Assembly: GCA_019637645.1 (NCBI GenBank)
Contig: JAHBVH010000143.1
Location: forward strand, 1-6,207
Length of the DNA: 6,207 nucleotides
Origin: Caldilineaceae bacterium
GTDB taxonomy: Bacteria > Chloroflexota > Anaerolineae > Caldilineales > Caldilineaceae
Reading direction: 5' to 3'
Shown here: piece after piece, positions 1-6,153 of the stretch
Layout of the letters: each line of letters opens with the position of its first letter
Numbering within the stretch: the stretch's first letter is position 1
The notes under the pieces: generated by a model
Seen by the model: only the letters and a program-made list of their open reading frames with translations
Databases searched by the model: none
What the model was told of the DNA's origin: nothing
Made by a program: the position numbers and the translations under genes

Positions 1-115
1 TTGCGAAAATGGCAATCAACACAATGATCAGGGCGTATTCAACCAACCCTTGGCCTTCTTCGTTCTGCAGGCTCGCCGCATACGCATTCAACGCAACCAT
101 CATCTTCGTAAACAT
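1..115 (-). CDS. flp: Flp-type pilin, N-terminal part (cut by window edge)
   Basis: This gene runs off the left end; 38 codons are visible. They encode a short basic leader, then EEGQGLVEYAL followed by a hydrophobic stretch (IIVLIAIFA). This is the class III (type IVb) prepilin signature of Flp/Fap pilins. The prepilin peptidase TadV/PilD would cut after G21, leaving E26 at mature position +5 and Y27 at +6, as in the family. The mature protein would be the major subunit of a tight-adherence pilus, assembled in the membrane through its hydrophobic N-terminal helix. The start is the ATG at 113-115, with an AAGGA ribosome site (123-127) seven bases upstream. It lies 98 bases downstream of the tadE-like gene on the same strand, so the two may be co-transcribed. 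Family assignment is secure; full length cannot be seen. Confidence 0.9.
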   Translation of the reverse strand, partial: MFTKMMVALNAYAASLQNEEGQGLVEYALIIVLIAIFA

Positions 116-122
116 TGCTTGT

Positions 123-127
123 TCCTT
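123..127 (-). promoter_or_regulatory. Ribosome binding site of the Flp pilin gene
   Basis: AAGGA on the minus strand inside GGAAAGGAAC, seven bases before the ATG at 115. It fixes the pilin start. Confidence 0.75.
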
Positions 128-165
128 TCCACAGATAAAGCGAATATACAGATAGATATAATTCA

Positions 166-194
166 TTAGGTAACTAGGCAAATTAATTACCTAA
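166..194 (-). repeat. Inverted repeat between tadE-like gene and flp
   Basis: A perfect 8-bp inverted repeat, TTAGGTAA (166-173) and TTACCTAA (187-194), encloses a 13-base spacer. It lies 20 bases after the tadE-like stop and about 50 bases before the pilin start. In the minus-strand RNA it would fold as an A/U-rich stem-loop. No run of U follows, so a simple intrinsic terminator is unlikely. An mRNA stabiliser, processing site or DNA operator for flp are all possible. Confidence 0.5.
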
Positions 195-213
195 CTGTTC
201 ACAACGCTTGCCC

Positions 214-639
214 CTAGTAGATTGTCATGCTGGCGCTACCGTTCACTTCGATAGCATTGTTAGACACGAGGGTAGCCAGAAAGGGCGTAATAAACTCAAA
301 TTGATAGGAAACTTCGACCTCAACGGTTTCAGCATTGGGCCGCTGCACGGTGATATTGGAGCGGGCCACATCGAGCGCCACCATTTTGCTTTCGGCGGCA
401 CTTTGCGCAGTAGCGACATTCACTACCCCGGCGCGTGCCCCTTCTTGGGCGGCCGAGCGGACTACACTGATGGTGTAGATATAGCGGCTGAAGTCAATCA
501 TGCCGAAGGTGAGCGTTAACAAAAGGGTGAGAACCAGCGCAAACTCGATTAATGTGGTGCCTTGCTCATTTTTCATCAATTGCATCTTGTTCATCTCGCT
601 ACCTACATAATCGACTTGCATATTTTTTAATTTATGCAA
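214..639 (-). CDS. tadE: TadE-like pseudopilin
   Basis: The product is 141 residues, a normal size for the TadE/TadG family, whose members are minor pseudopilins of Flp/Tad pili. After a polar N-terminus comes NEQGTTLIEFAL (residues 24-35) and a hydrophobic helix to about residue 49. Then comes the family-typical block DFSRYIYTISVVRSAAQEGARAG (split here as DFSRYIY at 49-55 and RSAAQEGARAG at 61-71). Prepilin peptidase cleavage would fall after G27, with E32 at +5. The rest (72-141) is a beta-rich outer domain with no cysteine. I chose the TTG start at 637-639 because AAGGA (648-652) lies eight bases before it. The ATG codons for M7, M16, M19 and M22 have poorer ribosome sites but remain possible. 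The gene precedes flp on the same strand. Confidence 0.88.
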   Translation of the reverse strand: MHKLKNMQVDYVGSEMNKMQLMKNEQGTTLIEFALVLTLLLTLTFGMIDFSRYIYTISVVRSAAQEGARAGVVNVATAQSAAESKMVALDVARSNITVQRPNAETVEVEVSYQFEFITPFLATLVSNNAIEVNGSASMTIY

Positions 640-647
640 TTTTTATT

Positions 648-662
648 TCCTTCGCTAGCGAA
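648..662 (-). promoter_or_regulatory. Ribosome site of tadE-like gene abutting a 12-bp palindrome
   Basis: AAGGA (648-652) sits eight bases before the TTG start and is the strongest ribosome site near this gene. It overlaps the end of TTCGCTAGCGAA (651-662), a perfect 12-bp palindrome. A regulator bound there, or a small hairpin in the RNA, could affect transcription or ribosome access. That role is inference. Confidence 0.5.
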
Positions 663-778
663 AATTCTTGCGACTTGCGATTTCGGGCAAGGTCATGACT
701 TGCTAGCTTTGGCTTGGGAAATTTACGCTGAAGTTACGTCTGGCTGAAGTGTATCACATCATTTTGTGCAGAATCATT

Positions 779-790
779 ACAGAATTCTGT
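779..790. repeat. Perfect 12-bp palindrome
   Basis: ACAGAATTCTGT reads the same on both strands. It lies in the divergent gap, about 140 bases before the tadE-like start, where an operator could sit. No regulator is known to me for this exact site. Confidence 0.35.
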
Positions 791-1042
791 CTTTGTTTTC
801 GTTTGGCTTGACCTTCTCTACCTCTGCTTATGTCCGTTCTATCATGCGGCCGGTTCTTACTGTTATAGAGCGCTGTTATTCTACTTACAGCGGAGAAAGG
901 CGCTTGTTTGAAAGCTTAGCATACCTTTCCGCTCTTTTATATTACAGCTTTTTAACAGCCGCCCGACCTGCTTGCTTACTTTTTTATCGTCTGGCTTACT
1001 CAAAGCTTATCATAGCTATTCAATGCCAATCGTTACAGGATG

Positions 1043-1072
1043 CTGTCATGATTCGTAGAAGTAGGATATAAT
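1043..1072 (+). promoter_or_regulatory. Sigma-70-type promoter for the thioredoxin-like gene
   Basis: A consensus -10 box TATAAT (1067-1072) is preceded, after 18 bases, by CTGTCA (1043-1048), which matches four of six -35 positions. Transcription would start near 1079, leaving a leader of about 67 bases before the ATG at 1146. Confidence 0.6.
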
Positions 1073-1131
1073 CAGCTTTTAATCAACTAATGCATCAATC
1101 ATGCATCCATAAAGCGTGCGAAAAGAAATTT

Positions 1132-1137
1132 AGGTGA
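1132..1137 (+). promoter_or_regulatory. Ribosome binding site that decides the start of the thioredoxin-like gene
   Basis: AGGTGA lies eight bases before the ATG at 1146. The upstream in-frame GTG at 1134 is part of this ribosome site, so it is unlikely to be the start. Confidence 0.65.
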
Positions 1138-1145
1138 AGAATCCC

Positions 1146-1817
1146 ATGCATGCGCAACGTACAGCGGACTTTGTCCTGCCGACCCAACAAAAAATTTTCG
1201 CCTTCAATACAGGGTTGACGATCAATGAATTCTTGCAAGCCGTGCCCCTGTTAAACAAACTCGTACGCCAGCGTCTGGCCGAGATTCGGATGCCAGTGGC
1301 CGCGCAAGATTTTCTGATCACCTATCCTGATACGCTGAATTTCGCGCTCTTATTAAGTGAGGATGCACCAGAGACAGCGATCACGTTGCCCATCTGGATC
1401 CGGATTATCCAGCTTTCGTCACGTTTCAATTTACGGATCTTTCGGGATGTCGATGGCCTCGCCATGCTCAACCAGATCGTGGACGACCCCGATCTACAAG
1501 AAGAGCTCAGCGAGATGGAGTTGCCAGTCTGTTTTATCGTTGATGAAGAATGGAACTATCAAGCGCATTGGGGGCCTCATCCGCAAGCAGCAGAGCCCTA
1601 CCTGGATCAATGGTTTGAACAACATGGCGAATATGAAGCCCTAGCCGAGGATGAGTCCGCTGAAGCACAACAGCGGTATGCGACCCTCATTAGCGCCCTG
1701 ATTCAGCAAATGCGGGTATGGTATAACAGTGGGCTAGACCGTGCCTGTATTCAAGAGCTTTGCGAATTACTCGCCAGCCTACGTGATGAGGATGAGCGCG
1801 AAGAAAGCCGAGAGTAG
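1146..1817 (+). CDS. Thioredoxin-fold protein lacking the catalytic cysteine
   Basis: The product is 223 residues from the ATG chosen by its ribosome site. The middle (about 50-160) resembles the bacterial thioredoxin-like family of the Thioredoxin_9 type. A strand FALLLSED (66-73) stands where that family has LTEDWCGD, a helix with LPIWIRI (81-87) follows, then LRIFRDVD (96-103), then LPVCFIVDEEWNYQAHWGP (126-144), which matches the family's IPxFxFID...xxWGP block with its cis-Pro. The WC of the active site is replaced: after SED comes APETAI, with no Cys. The only cysteines are C129, C201 and C206, none in a CxxC. The N-terminus (1-49) and the acidic C-terminus (160-223; ends DEDEREESRE) are extra. 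Oxidoreductase activity is therefore unlikely; binding or structural use of the fold is more likely. Cytoplasmic, as there is no signal peptide. The family call is by eye only. Confidence 0.68.
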   Translation: MHAQRTADFVLPTQQKIFAFNTGLTINEFLQAVPLLNKLVRQRLAEIRMPVAAQDFLITYPDTLNFALLLSEDAPETAITLPIWIRIIQLSSRFNLRIFRDVDGLAMLNQIVDDPDLQEELSEMELPVCFIVDEEWNYQAHWGPHPQAAEPYLDQWFEQHGEYEALAEDESAEAQQRYATLISALIQQMRVWYNSGLDRACIQELCELLASLRDEDEREESRE

Positions 1818-1962
1818 CATACACCATTCGGTTTGGGCTGCGTCTGATCCACACTTACCAAAATAATTCTACCAGCGGTGGTTTTCTCTGCCGCACAACC
1901 AAGCCCCATGCCCCAACAGAAGCACAAAAGGGGTAGTGTCACTTTTCTAGCCAATACTACTT

Positions 1963-2020
1963 GGCGACACCCCAACTGGTGTGAATGCGAATACACCAAA
2001 TACCTTATAGGCGACACCCC
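1963..2020. repeat. 11-bp direct repeat GGCGACACCCC
   Basis: Two identical copies lie at 1963-1973 and 2010-2020, start to start 47 bases apart, just upstream of the extended -10 box at 2028-2036. The first copy can also pair with GGG-TA-GTGTC at 1931-1940. The placement suits a regulator site, but no family is recognised. Confidence 0.4.
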
Positions 2021-2027
2021 CCACCCA

Positions 2028-2036
2028 TGCTATAAT
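2028..2036 (+). promoter_or_regulatory. Extended -10 promoter
   Basis: TGCTATAAT is an exact TGn plus TATAAT extended -10 element. No good -35 box is seen at the usual distance, which extended -10 promoters can tolerate. A transcript would begin near 2043, giving either a leader of about 220 bases for the gene at 2263 or a separate small RNA. Confidence 0.5.
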
Positions 2037-2178
2037 ATGAGCCGCCCTAATTCCGGCTTCATTTCCATCACCATTCTGAGATGGGCGCGCGGGTAAGTCT
2101 GAATTGTGCTTTTCTTGCAGTCAGGTGGCATAGATTGGGGTAAGCTACGAAGAAATGGTTTGAAAAGGTAGCCTATAG

Positions 2179-2189
2179 ACCTGTCAGGT
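2179..2189. promoter_or_regulatory. Operator-like palindrome upstream of the surface-protein gene
   Basis: ACCTG-T-CAGGT is a perfect 5-bp inverted repeat around one central base. A weak -10-like TATATT follows at 2202-2207. It lies 74 bases before the GTG start at 2263. A role as repressor or activator site is inferred from position only. Confidence 0.3.
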
Positions 2190-2262
2190 GTGGACTGGTC
2201 CTATATTCTTTTTAAAGCATCTCTACGGATTCGATCAATGGATTGGACTATAGGAATCAGCT

Positions 2263-3546
2263 GTGTCGTGGAGTCAATGGGCACTATGTGGGTGCCTTTT
2301 TCATAAAGCTGCTGTTTATAAAGCTGGCGTACTTGCCCGCTTGCTACGGGTCGGGCCACAAGGCTTGCGTCAGATCACGGGCTTGCGCCGCGCCTGGGAG
2401 CGGCTAGGCACGAACAGCACAACGGCATGGGGTGCCCGCGGCCTGAGTGGATTTTTCCTGCTGTTGGTCACTTTATTTGTGCTTGCTTTTCAGGCAACCA
2501 AGCCGCAACCACTCTATGCCGCTGTCGAGTTTAGTGCCTTTGATGTGCTCGTGCTGCCAACCGGTGTCGTGCTAGAGTGGCAAACAGTCAGCGAATATGA
2601 CTTACTGGGGTTTGAAGTATGGTATAAGCCCGAAAGAGCCTCGCAAAGCGCTTATCGCTTGTTAGGCAAGCGAGTGGCACAAGGCGCACCCCAGCGCGGT
2701 GTAACCTATCGGATGGATGTTACAGCCGCGCTGCAAGCAGAGGAAGCCTATTGTTTTCAGTTACGCGAGCTGCCGATCAACGGTGAGCGTGGCGAGATTC
2801 TCAATCGGTGTGGTTATGGCCTAGGCATTTCAGCCCAACCGACGCCAACCCCCACCTTGCTCTTTACGCCAACACCTACCGTAACGCTAACCCTCACTGG
2901 CACGAATCCTTTGACGGATACGCTAATCATAACCGATGCCACAACACCGCTCGCGCCGATACTCCTACCCTCTCCACCCATGGACGCAGGGGCGCTGAAT
3001 ATTCCACCAACCCCCACCCCAGCGCAGCTCTCTGATAGTGTCTTGCCAACGCCATTGGATAATAGCGCGCTGCCGGCGGAAACACCAGTCATTCCACAAC
3101 CGGTTTCGCCGCTTACCATGCCATCCCCAATGACCATGCCCCTGGACAATGAGATTGCAGCGGCTAGCGTACCTACCGATTCCCTTACCCAACCCGAAAC
3201 CCTAACGGCAAACACGCTGTATACCGATCCAACCACCTTCAATTCTAGCCTTTCCACTCCCCCAGTGGCCGCGGTTGTCGATCCGCCCTATATTGTATTG
3301 ACCGCAACAGCAACACCCGAAACACTCGCTAGCATCCCAACTTTTACACCCTATCCAACCACGCTAGCCCAGCCAGCCGCCAGCCTAGCTGGTGTGCCCA
3401 TTCCTGATACCCAAAATTTGATGATCATGCTTCTCTGTGGCATCTTTTCAGGAGCAAGCGGATTGGGGATTTTGGGCCTCGTTTCAACTTTGCTCTATAT
3501 GCGTTCCCGCGCCGAAGCGCGTCAAAATCGACCAAGCCAACGATAG
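2263..3546 (+). CDS. Membrane-anchored surface protein with fibronectin-like domain and Thr/Pro-rich linker
   Basis: The product is 427 residues. A basic N-terminal region (1-60) precedes a membrane helix (61-78, FFLLLVTLFVLAF), so the N-terminus is probably an uncleaved or very long signal anchor. Residues 86-190 look like one fibronectin type III-like beta sandwich: VEFSAFDVLVLPTGVVLEWQ, then TVSEYDLLGFEVWY, resembling the 'v.L.WeTaSE.d..GF.vyR' pattern of bacterial surface proteins; C164 and C183 could form a disulfide. Residues 192-382 are a low-complexity linker rich in Thr, Pro and Ser (PTPTPT motifs). A second helix (about 386-413) and a basic tail (RSRAEARQNR) end the protein. The start is GTG with AGGA (2252-2255) seven bases upstream. 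The sandwich is probably held outside the membrane. No enzyme motif or LPxTG signal is seen; function unknown. Confidence 0.75.
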   Translation: MSWSQWALCGCLFHKAAVYKAGVLARLLRVGPQGLRQITGLRRAWERLGTNSTTAWGARGLSGFFLLLVTLFVLAFQATKPQPLYAAVEFSAFDVLVLPTGVVLEWQTVSEYDLLGFEVWYKPERASQSAYRLLGKRVAQGAPQRGVTYRMDVTAALQAEEAYCFQLRELPINGERGEILNRCGYGLGISAQPTPTPTLLFTPTPTVTLTLTGTNPLTDTLIITDATTPLAPILLPSPPMDAGALNIPPTPTPAQLSDSVLPTPLDNSALPAETPVIPQPVSPLTMPSPMTMPLDNEIAAASVPTDSLTQPETLTANTLYTDPTTFNSSLSTPPVAAVVDPPYIVLTATATPETLASIPTFTPYPTTLAQPAASLAGVPIPDTQNLMIMLLCGIFSGASGLGILGLVSTLLYMRSRAEARQNRPSQR

Positions 3547-3594
3547 TAGATCCAACTTTTATCCTGGGCGCTAGTAGTAATCACCTAAATTTTC

Positions 3595-4209
3595 ATGCGT
3601 ACCTTTATTGCCGTTGAAATTCCTCATGTACTACATCGCTCCATTCGCCAGCAGCAGCAACGACTGGAAGCCCGGCTGGCCGTTGCCCATCAAGGCGGCT
3701 GCATCCAGTGGACGCCGCCCGAAAAAGTTCATCTTACGCTCCGTTTTTTAGGCGAAACAACCGAACAACAGCACCAGAAACTCCGCTTTGCCCTTAACCG
3801 CTTAGTCAATCACTATACACCATTTGGGTTATCCATCGCCGCGGCGGGTGGCTTTCCCTCCATGCGAACACCTAATATCATCTGGCTTGGTCTACAGGGC
3901 CAAACCGATATACTCCTGCCATTGCAGCAAGAGATTGAGCAACTTGCCCAAGCAGCTGGCTTTGCCGCCGAACGAAAGGTCTTTGCGCCACATCTGACCA
4001 TTGGACGTATACGTCGTAGTGTTGAGCGCGCTCAGGTGAAACAAATTGGTCAGATTCTAACCGCTTATATCCAAAGCACAGAAGCGGCTCCCTGGCCCGT
4101 TGCCGACTTTACGGTACAGCAGATTGTGCACATGCAAAGTCAGCTGCAACCCGCCGGAGCCGTTTATACGGTTTTACAAGCCTTTCCTCTAGCAGATCAG
4201 GGTGAATAA
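3595..4209 (+). CDS. thpR: RNA 2',3'-cyclic phosphodiesterase (2'-5' RNA ligase family)
   Basis: The product is 204 residues, slightly longer than the usual 180-190 of this family. ThpR opens 2',3'-cyclic phosphate ends of RNA to 2'-phosphates; its in vitro 2'-5' ligase activity gave the older name LigT. It acts in the cytoplasm. The two HxTx catalytic motifs of the 2H phosphoesterase superfamily are intact: H46-L-T-L in VHLTLRFLG and H133-L-T-I in APHLTIGRI. The N-terminal strand MRTFIAVEIP and the C-terminal block LQPAGAVYTVL also fit. The ATG start matches the conserved N-terminus, although no good ribosome site precedes it. It begins 48 bases after the surface-protein gene on the same strand, so read-through is possible, but no functional link is evident. 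Confidence 0.93.
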   Translation: MRTFIAVEIPHVLHRSIRQQQQRLEARLAVAHQGGCIQWTPPEKVHLTLRFLGETTEQQHQKLRFALNRLVNHYTPFGLSIAAAGGFPSMRTPNIIWLGLQGQTDILLPLQQEIEQLAQAAGFAAERKVFAPHLTIGRIRRSVERAQVKQIGQILTAYIQSTEAAPWPVADFTVQQIVHMQSQLQPAGAVYTVLQAFPLADQGE

Positions 4210-4233
4210 GGGTCAATCAAAGAGGATCTTGGT

Positions 4234-4289
4234 GAGGTGGAGTAAACGAGGTGGAGTAAACGAGGTGGAGTAAACGAGGTAGCGTAAGC
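4234..4289. repeat. 14-bp tandem repeat, three perfect units plus one degenerate
   Basis: GAGGTGGAGTAAAC occurs at 4234-4247, 4248-4261 and 4262-4275 with no change. A fourth unit GAGGTAGCGTAAGC (4276-4289) matches 11 of 14. The array fills most of the gap between the convergent thpR and amt-like stops. The identical copies point to recent slipped-strand expansion. Confidence 0.9.
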
Positions 4290-4293
4290 GGCA

Positions 4294-5982
4294 TTAGGAA
4301 CGTTTAGGCCGTTTGGCCGCTTCTGTGGTTTTCCATTCTTCGGCCAAATATTCAAAGCCTTGTTCCTGAAACACCGGCTCTAGGCTGGTTGGCGTAGGTC
4401 GTGGCTGGATCTCACCTGTAGGTTCTCCTCGCTCAAGCGCATGAAAGAGCAATCCCAGTGGGATACAGATGACCATGCCAGCAATAAATCCCCATAAGCT
4501 GAGGGCCAAGACGCCAATGGCCTGGGCCTGTAATTGGCTGGGAAAGTCGATTTGATAGCCACTACCCACAAATAGCCCCGATACGCCCTGCCCAGCTACC
4601 CCTAAATAGGTATCAAGCCCCGTCATTTGCCAGCCACTACCCACGGCACCATCGGCAAAAACGCCAAGCAAGAGCAGCCCAACAATGGCCGGAATCCCAC
4701 TAGCTGTCACTGCGCCAGTCGCATCATCTAGGCGCCAGACGCCCTCGAGGACAAAGAGCGAAAAAGGCACGGTCGCCCCAGCTAATACCCCAATGGCAAA
4801 AGCAACGCCAGGCTGCACAAAGGGACCAACCGCCAAGCCCGCGACAGCACCAGCCACCAAGCCGCGCGCACAGGTCATGGGTTCGCTGCGCCCCGTCACA
4901 AACCAAGTATAGACCAGCGGCGGAATGCTACCACCAGCCGCCATCAAGATGCTATTAATACTCCCCCGCATAAGCGCCATTTCGCCCAAAAACTGGACTT
5001 GGAGCGGGTTGGCCCAATGCCAACCAAGGCTACCGGCCAGCACAAATAAGCTGCCCACCACAACGAGGAGGGGCAAATGAACGGGTGGCAGCTCAAGCTG
5101 AGCCATTGAGCGGGGAGCCGTCCGCGGTCCCCAAACCACCAGCGCGGCTAAGGCAAAGCCCGCCGCCACAAGGTGAACAGTGCCCGCACCGCCAAAATCA
5201 ACGACGCCATGGCCCAGATTAAGGTTACGGCCCAATGCACTAAGCCAGCCCCCTCCTTGGATCCAATTGCCAGCCAAGGGATAAATAAATGCACCGATCA
5301 ATAAGGCCAATACCAACGTGACCAAAGCCGGTGCCCGACCACGCACGGCCATAATCGGCAGCATGGCCGCGGTAATTACCCATGGTAGGTGCGCCAAGAA
5401 AAGGGTGTAGGTCATTGCCGTTACATTCGTACCCGAAAGAAACCAGCCACTCAGGCCAGCAACGCCCCAGCCAACCCCCCAATTAGCAGCCAGGGGGCTC
5501 CATTCCCACACCAAATGGTGAAGAGCCGGATCGGGGTAGACAAGACCAATGCCGCCAAATTGTAGCGCAAAGCCAATGGCCCAATACCCCCACGTCGATA
5601 GACCGACAGCCGCTAATCCACCTAACGCAGCATTCCAAGCCTGCTCAGGAGCTAGCCCGGCTACGCCAATGAGGACAAAGCCAATCGGCACGAGTAGCGC
5701 GATCATGGCGGTCATCAAATACCAATAGAGTGGTACGCTCACTGGGGTTATGCCAGCAGCCGTTTCGTTCAGTGTGGCATTAGCTGGATTGATCGCTTGG
5801 GCTTGTACGACGGTGGGCCATAAGATCATCAAGACATAGAACACAAAGAGGAGCAGCCATTGAATTCGCTGACGTTGAATTCGCTGGCTTAGTGGGCGCG
5901 TTTGGGCCAAGTACGCCAAGCAGCGGTGCACTTTGAGCCTGGGCAGATCAACGGGCAATAGCATGGTACTCAATTTGGTCAT
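4294..5982 (-). CDS. amt: Divergent Amt/Rh-family membrane protein (ammonium transporter-like)
   Basis: The product is 562 residues, longer than typical Amt proteins (about 400-450). A 41-residue polar leader and a hydrophobic stretch (42-57) ending VQAQA (59-63) resemble a long signal peptide. About eleven membrane helices follow from residue 84. Amt landmarks visible: GFALQFG (137-143, for GYSLAFG), [16 protein letters not shown] (260-275, for ALDFAGGTVVHINAG), AGAVAGL (377-383) and [14 protein letters not shown] (417-430, for the IDDPLGAFGVHGVGG block). D262 and H270 match AmtB D160 and H168. The second pore His (H318) aligns with S428, W148 with Q242, and F215 with S341. The C-terminus ends in a Pro/Thr/Lys-rich tail without the EHGE regulatory motif. 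The ATG at 5980-5982 has no clear ribosome site. Family membership is fairly sure, ammonium transport is not. No glnB/glnK gene is in view. Confidence 0.85.
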   Translation of the reverse strand: MTKLSTMLLPVDLPRLKVHRCLAYLAQTRPLSQRIQRQRIQWLLLFVFYVLMILWPTVVQAQAINPANATLNETAAGITPVSVPLYWYLMTAMIALLVPIGFVLIGVAGLAPEQAWNAALGGLAAVGLSTWGYWAIGFALQFGGIGLVYPDPALHHLVWEWSPLAANWGVGWGVAGLSGWFLSGTNVTAMTYTLFLAHLPWVITAAMLPIMAVRGRAPALVTLVLALLIGAFIYPLAGNWIQGGGWLSALGRNLNLGHGVVDFGGAGTVHLVAAGFALAALVVWGPRTAPRSMAQLELPPVHLPLLVVVGSLFVLAGSLGWHWANPLQVQFLGEMALMRGSINSILMAAGGSIPPLVYTWFVTGRSEPMTCARGLVAGAVAGLAVGPFVQPGVAFAIGVLAGATVPFSLFVLEGVWRLDDATGAVTASGIPAIVGLLLLGVFADGAVGSGWQMTGLDTYLGVAGQGVSGLFVGSGYQIDFPSQLQAQAIGVLALSLWGFIAGMVICIPLGLLFHALERGEPTGEIQPRPTPTSLEPVFQEQGFEYLAEEWKTTEAAKRPKRS

Positions 5983-6010
5983 AGGCTGGACAATTATTCA
6001 CAGCAGAGGT

Positions 6011-6080
6011 GGCTATCTGGCGATCAGGCAACTTGCCTACCCATAGCCCCATAGCCTCTAGGAGGCGTCCGTCCTAGGCT
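6011..6080 (-). promoter_or_regulatory. Structured leader region of the amt-like gene
   Basis: In the minus-strand leader, AGCC and TAGGA can pair with TCCTA and GGCT around the 8-base loop, with a two-base bulge (6053-6080). Next come a tandem repeat CCATAGCC x2 (6041-6056), a palindrome AGGCAA-C-TTGCCT (6026-6038) and GGCTAT (6011-6016). GGCTAT is complementary to the ATAGCC copies at 6043-6048 and 6051-6056. The second pairing would compete with the 6053-6080 hairpin. No known riboswitch is recognised. Confidence 0.4.
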
Positions 6081-6111
6081 TATCAACAGCCGGACAGATT
6101 TTCAACTACGT

Positions 6112-6153
6112 CAAAAATAGGACATTGCACAAAATAGTAAGTAAACAAAATAG
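6112..6153. repeat. Three direct repeats CAAAA(A)TAG in the amt-like promoter
   Basis: CAAAAATAG (6112-6120), CAAAATAG (6130-6137) and CAAAATAG (6146-6153). The last two extend to the identical 10-mer ACAAAATAGT (6129-6138 and 6145-6154). Spacing is 18 and 16 bases start to start, and the last copy overlaps the proposed -10 box. Confidence 0.55.

Larger units (their letters stand above)
640..1145. other. Divergent intergenic region, no convincing gene
   Basis: This stretch separates the minus-strand pilin pair from the plus-strand thioredoxin-like gene. It should hold the promoters of both directions; only the plus one (1043-1072) can be placed with some trust. Other structure visible: a tandem duplication CTTGCGA x2 (667-680), a perfect palindrome ACAGAATTCTGT (779-790), an inverted repeat CGCTGT/ACAGCG (871-876 and 887-892), and an imperfect direct repeat AAAGCTTAGCATACC / AAAGCTTATCATAGC (911-925 and 1002-1016, 13 of 15 identical). 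An open frame at 766-1071 is judged spurious. The plus strand is rich in T and C here. Confidence 0.55.
1818..2262 (+). other. Intergenic region with promoter-like and repeat elements, no convincing gene
   Basis: No coding region here has a credible start or recognisable protein. The stretch holds a GGCGACACCCC direct repeat (1963-1973 and 2010-2020), an imperfect inverted repeat (GGG-TA-GTGTC 1931-1940 with GACACCCC 1966-1973), an extended -10 promoter (2028-2036), a short inverted repeat just after it (AGCCG 2040-2044, CGGCT 2054-2058) and an operator-like palindrome (2179-2189). It could carry a long leader for the gene at 2263 or an unannotated small RNA. Confidence 0.5.

Noticed and set aside
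766..1071. Plus-strand open frame of 101 codons with a GTG start
   Set aside because: No ribosome site, no recognisable family, and its end overlaps the promoter at 1043-1072. Kept only as a weak finding.
1871..1886. ACCA-GCGG-TGGT followed by TTTC as a terminator of the thioredoxin-like gene
   Set aside because: A 4-bp stem with a short T-run is too weak to call.
1751..2017. Minus-strand open frame of 88 codons
   Set aside because: It overlaps the 3' end of the thioredoxin-like gene, has low-complexity Ser/Arg translation from the opposite strand, and shows no family features.
1878..2096. Plus-strand open frame of 72 codons with a GTG start
   Set aside because: No ribosome site, crosses the promoter-like element at 2028-2036, and its translation resembles nothing known to me.
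2814..3257. Minus-strand open frame of 147 codons within the surface-protein gene
   Set aside because: It is a reverse shadow of the Thr/Pro-rich repeat coding region; its Val/Gly/Ser-rich translation follows from that composition.
3400..3546. C-terminal sorting signal (LPxTG or PEP-CTERM type) on the surface protein
   Set aside because: There is a helix and basic tail, but no LPxTG or PEP motif before the helix; a plain membrane anchor is the simpler reading.
4234..4289. Tandem repeats as a CRISPR array
   Set aside because: The units are 14 bp and directly adjacent, with no spacers and no cas genes.
4286..4322. Inverted repeat AAGCGGC / GCCGCTT at the end of the amt-like gene as a terminator
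   Set aside because: The 7-bp stem spans the stop codon with a 23-base loop, and no U-run follows on either strand.
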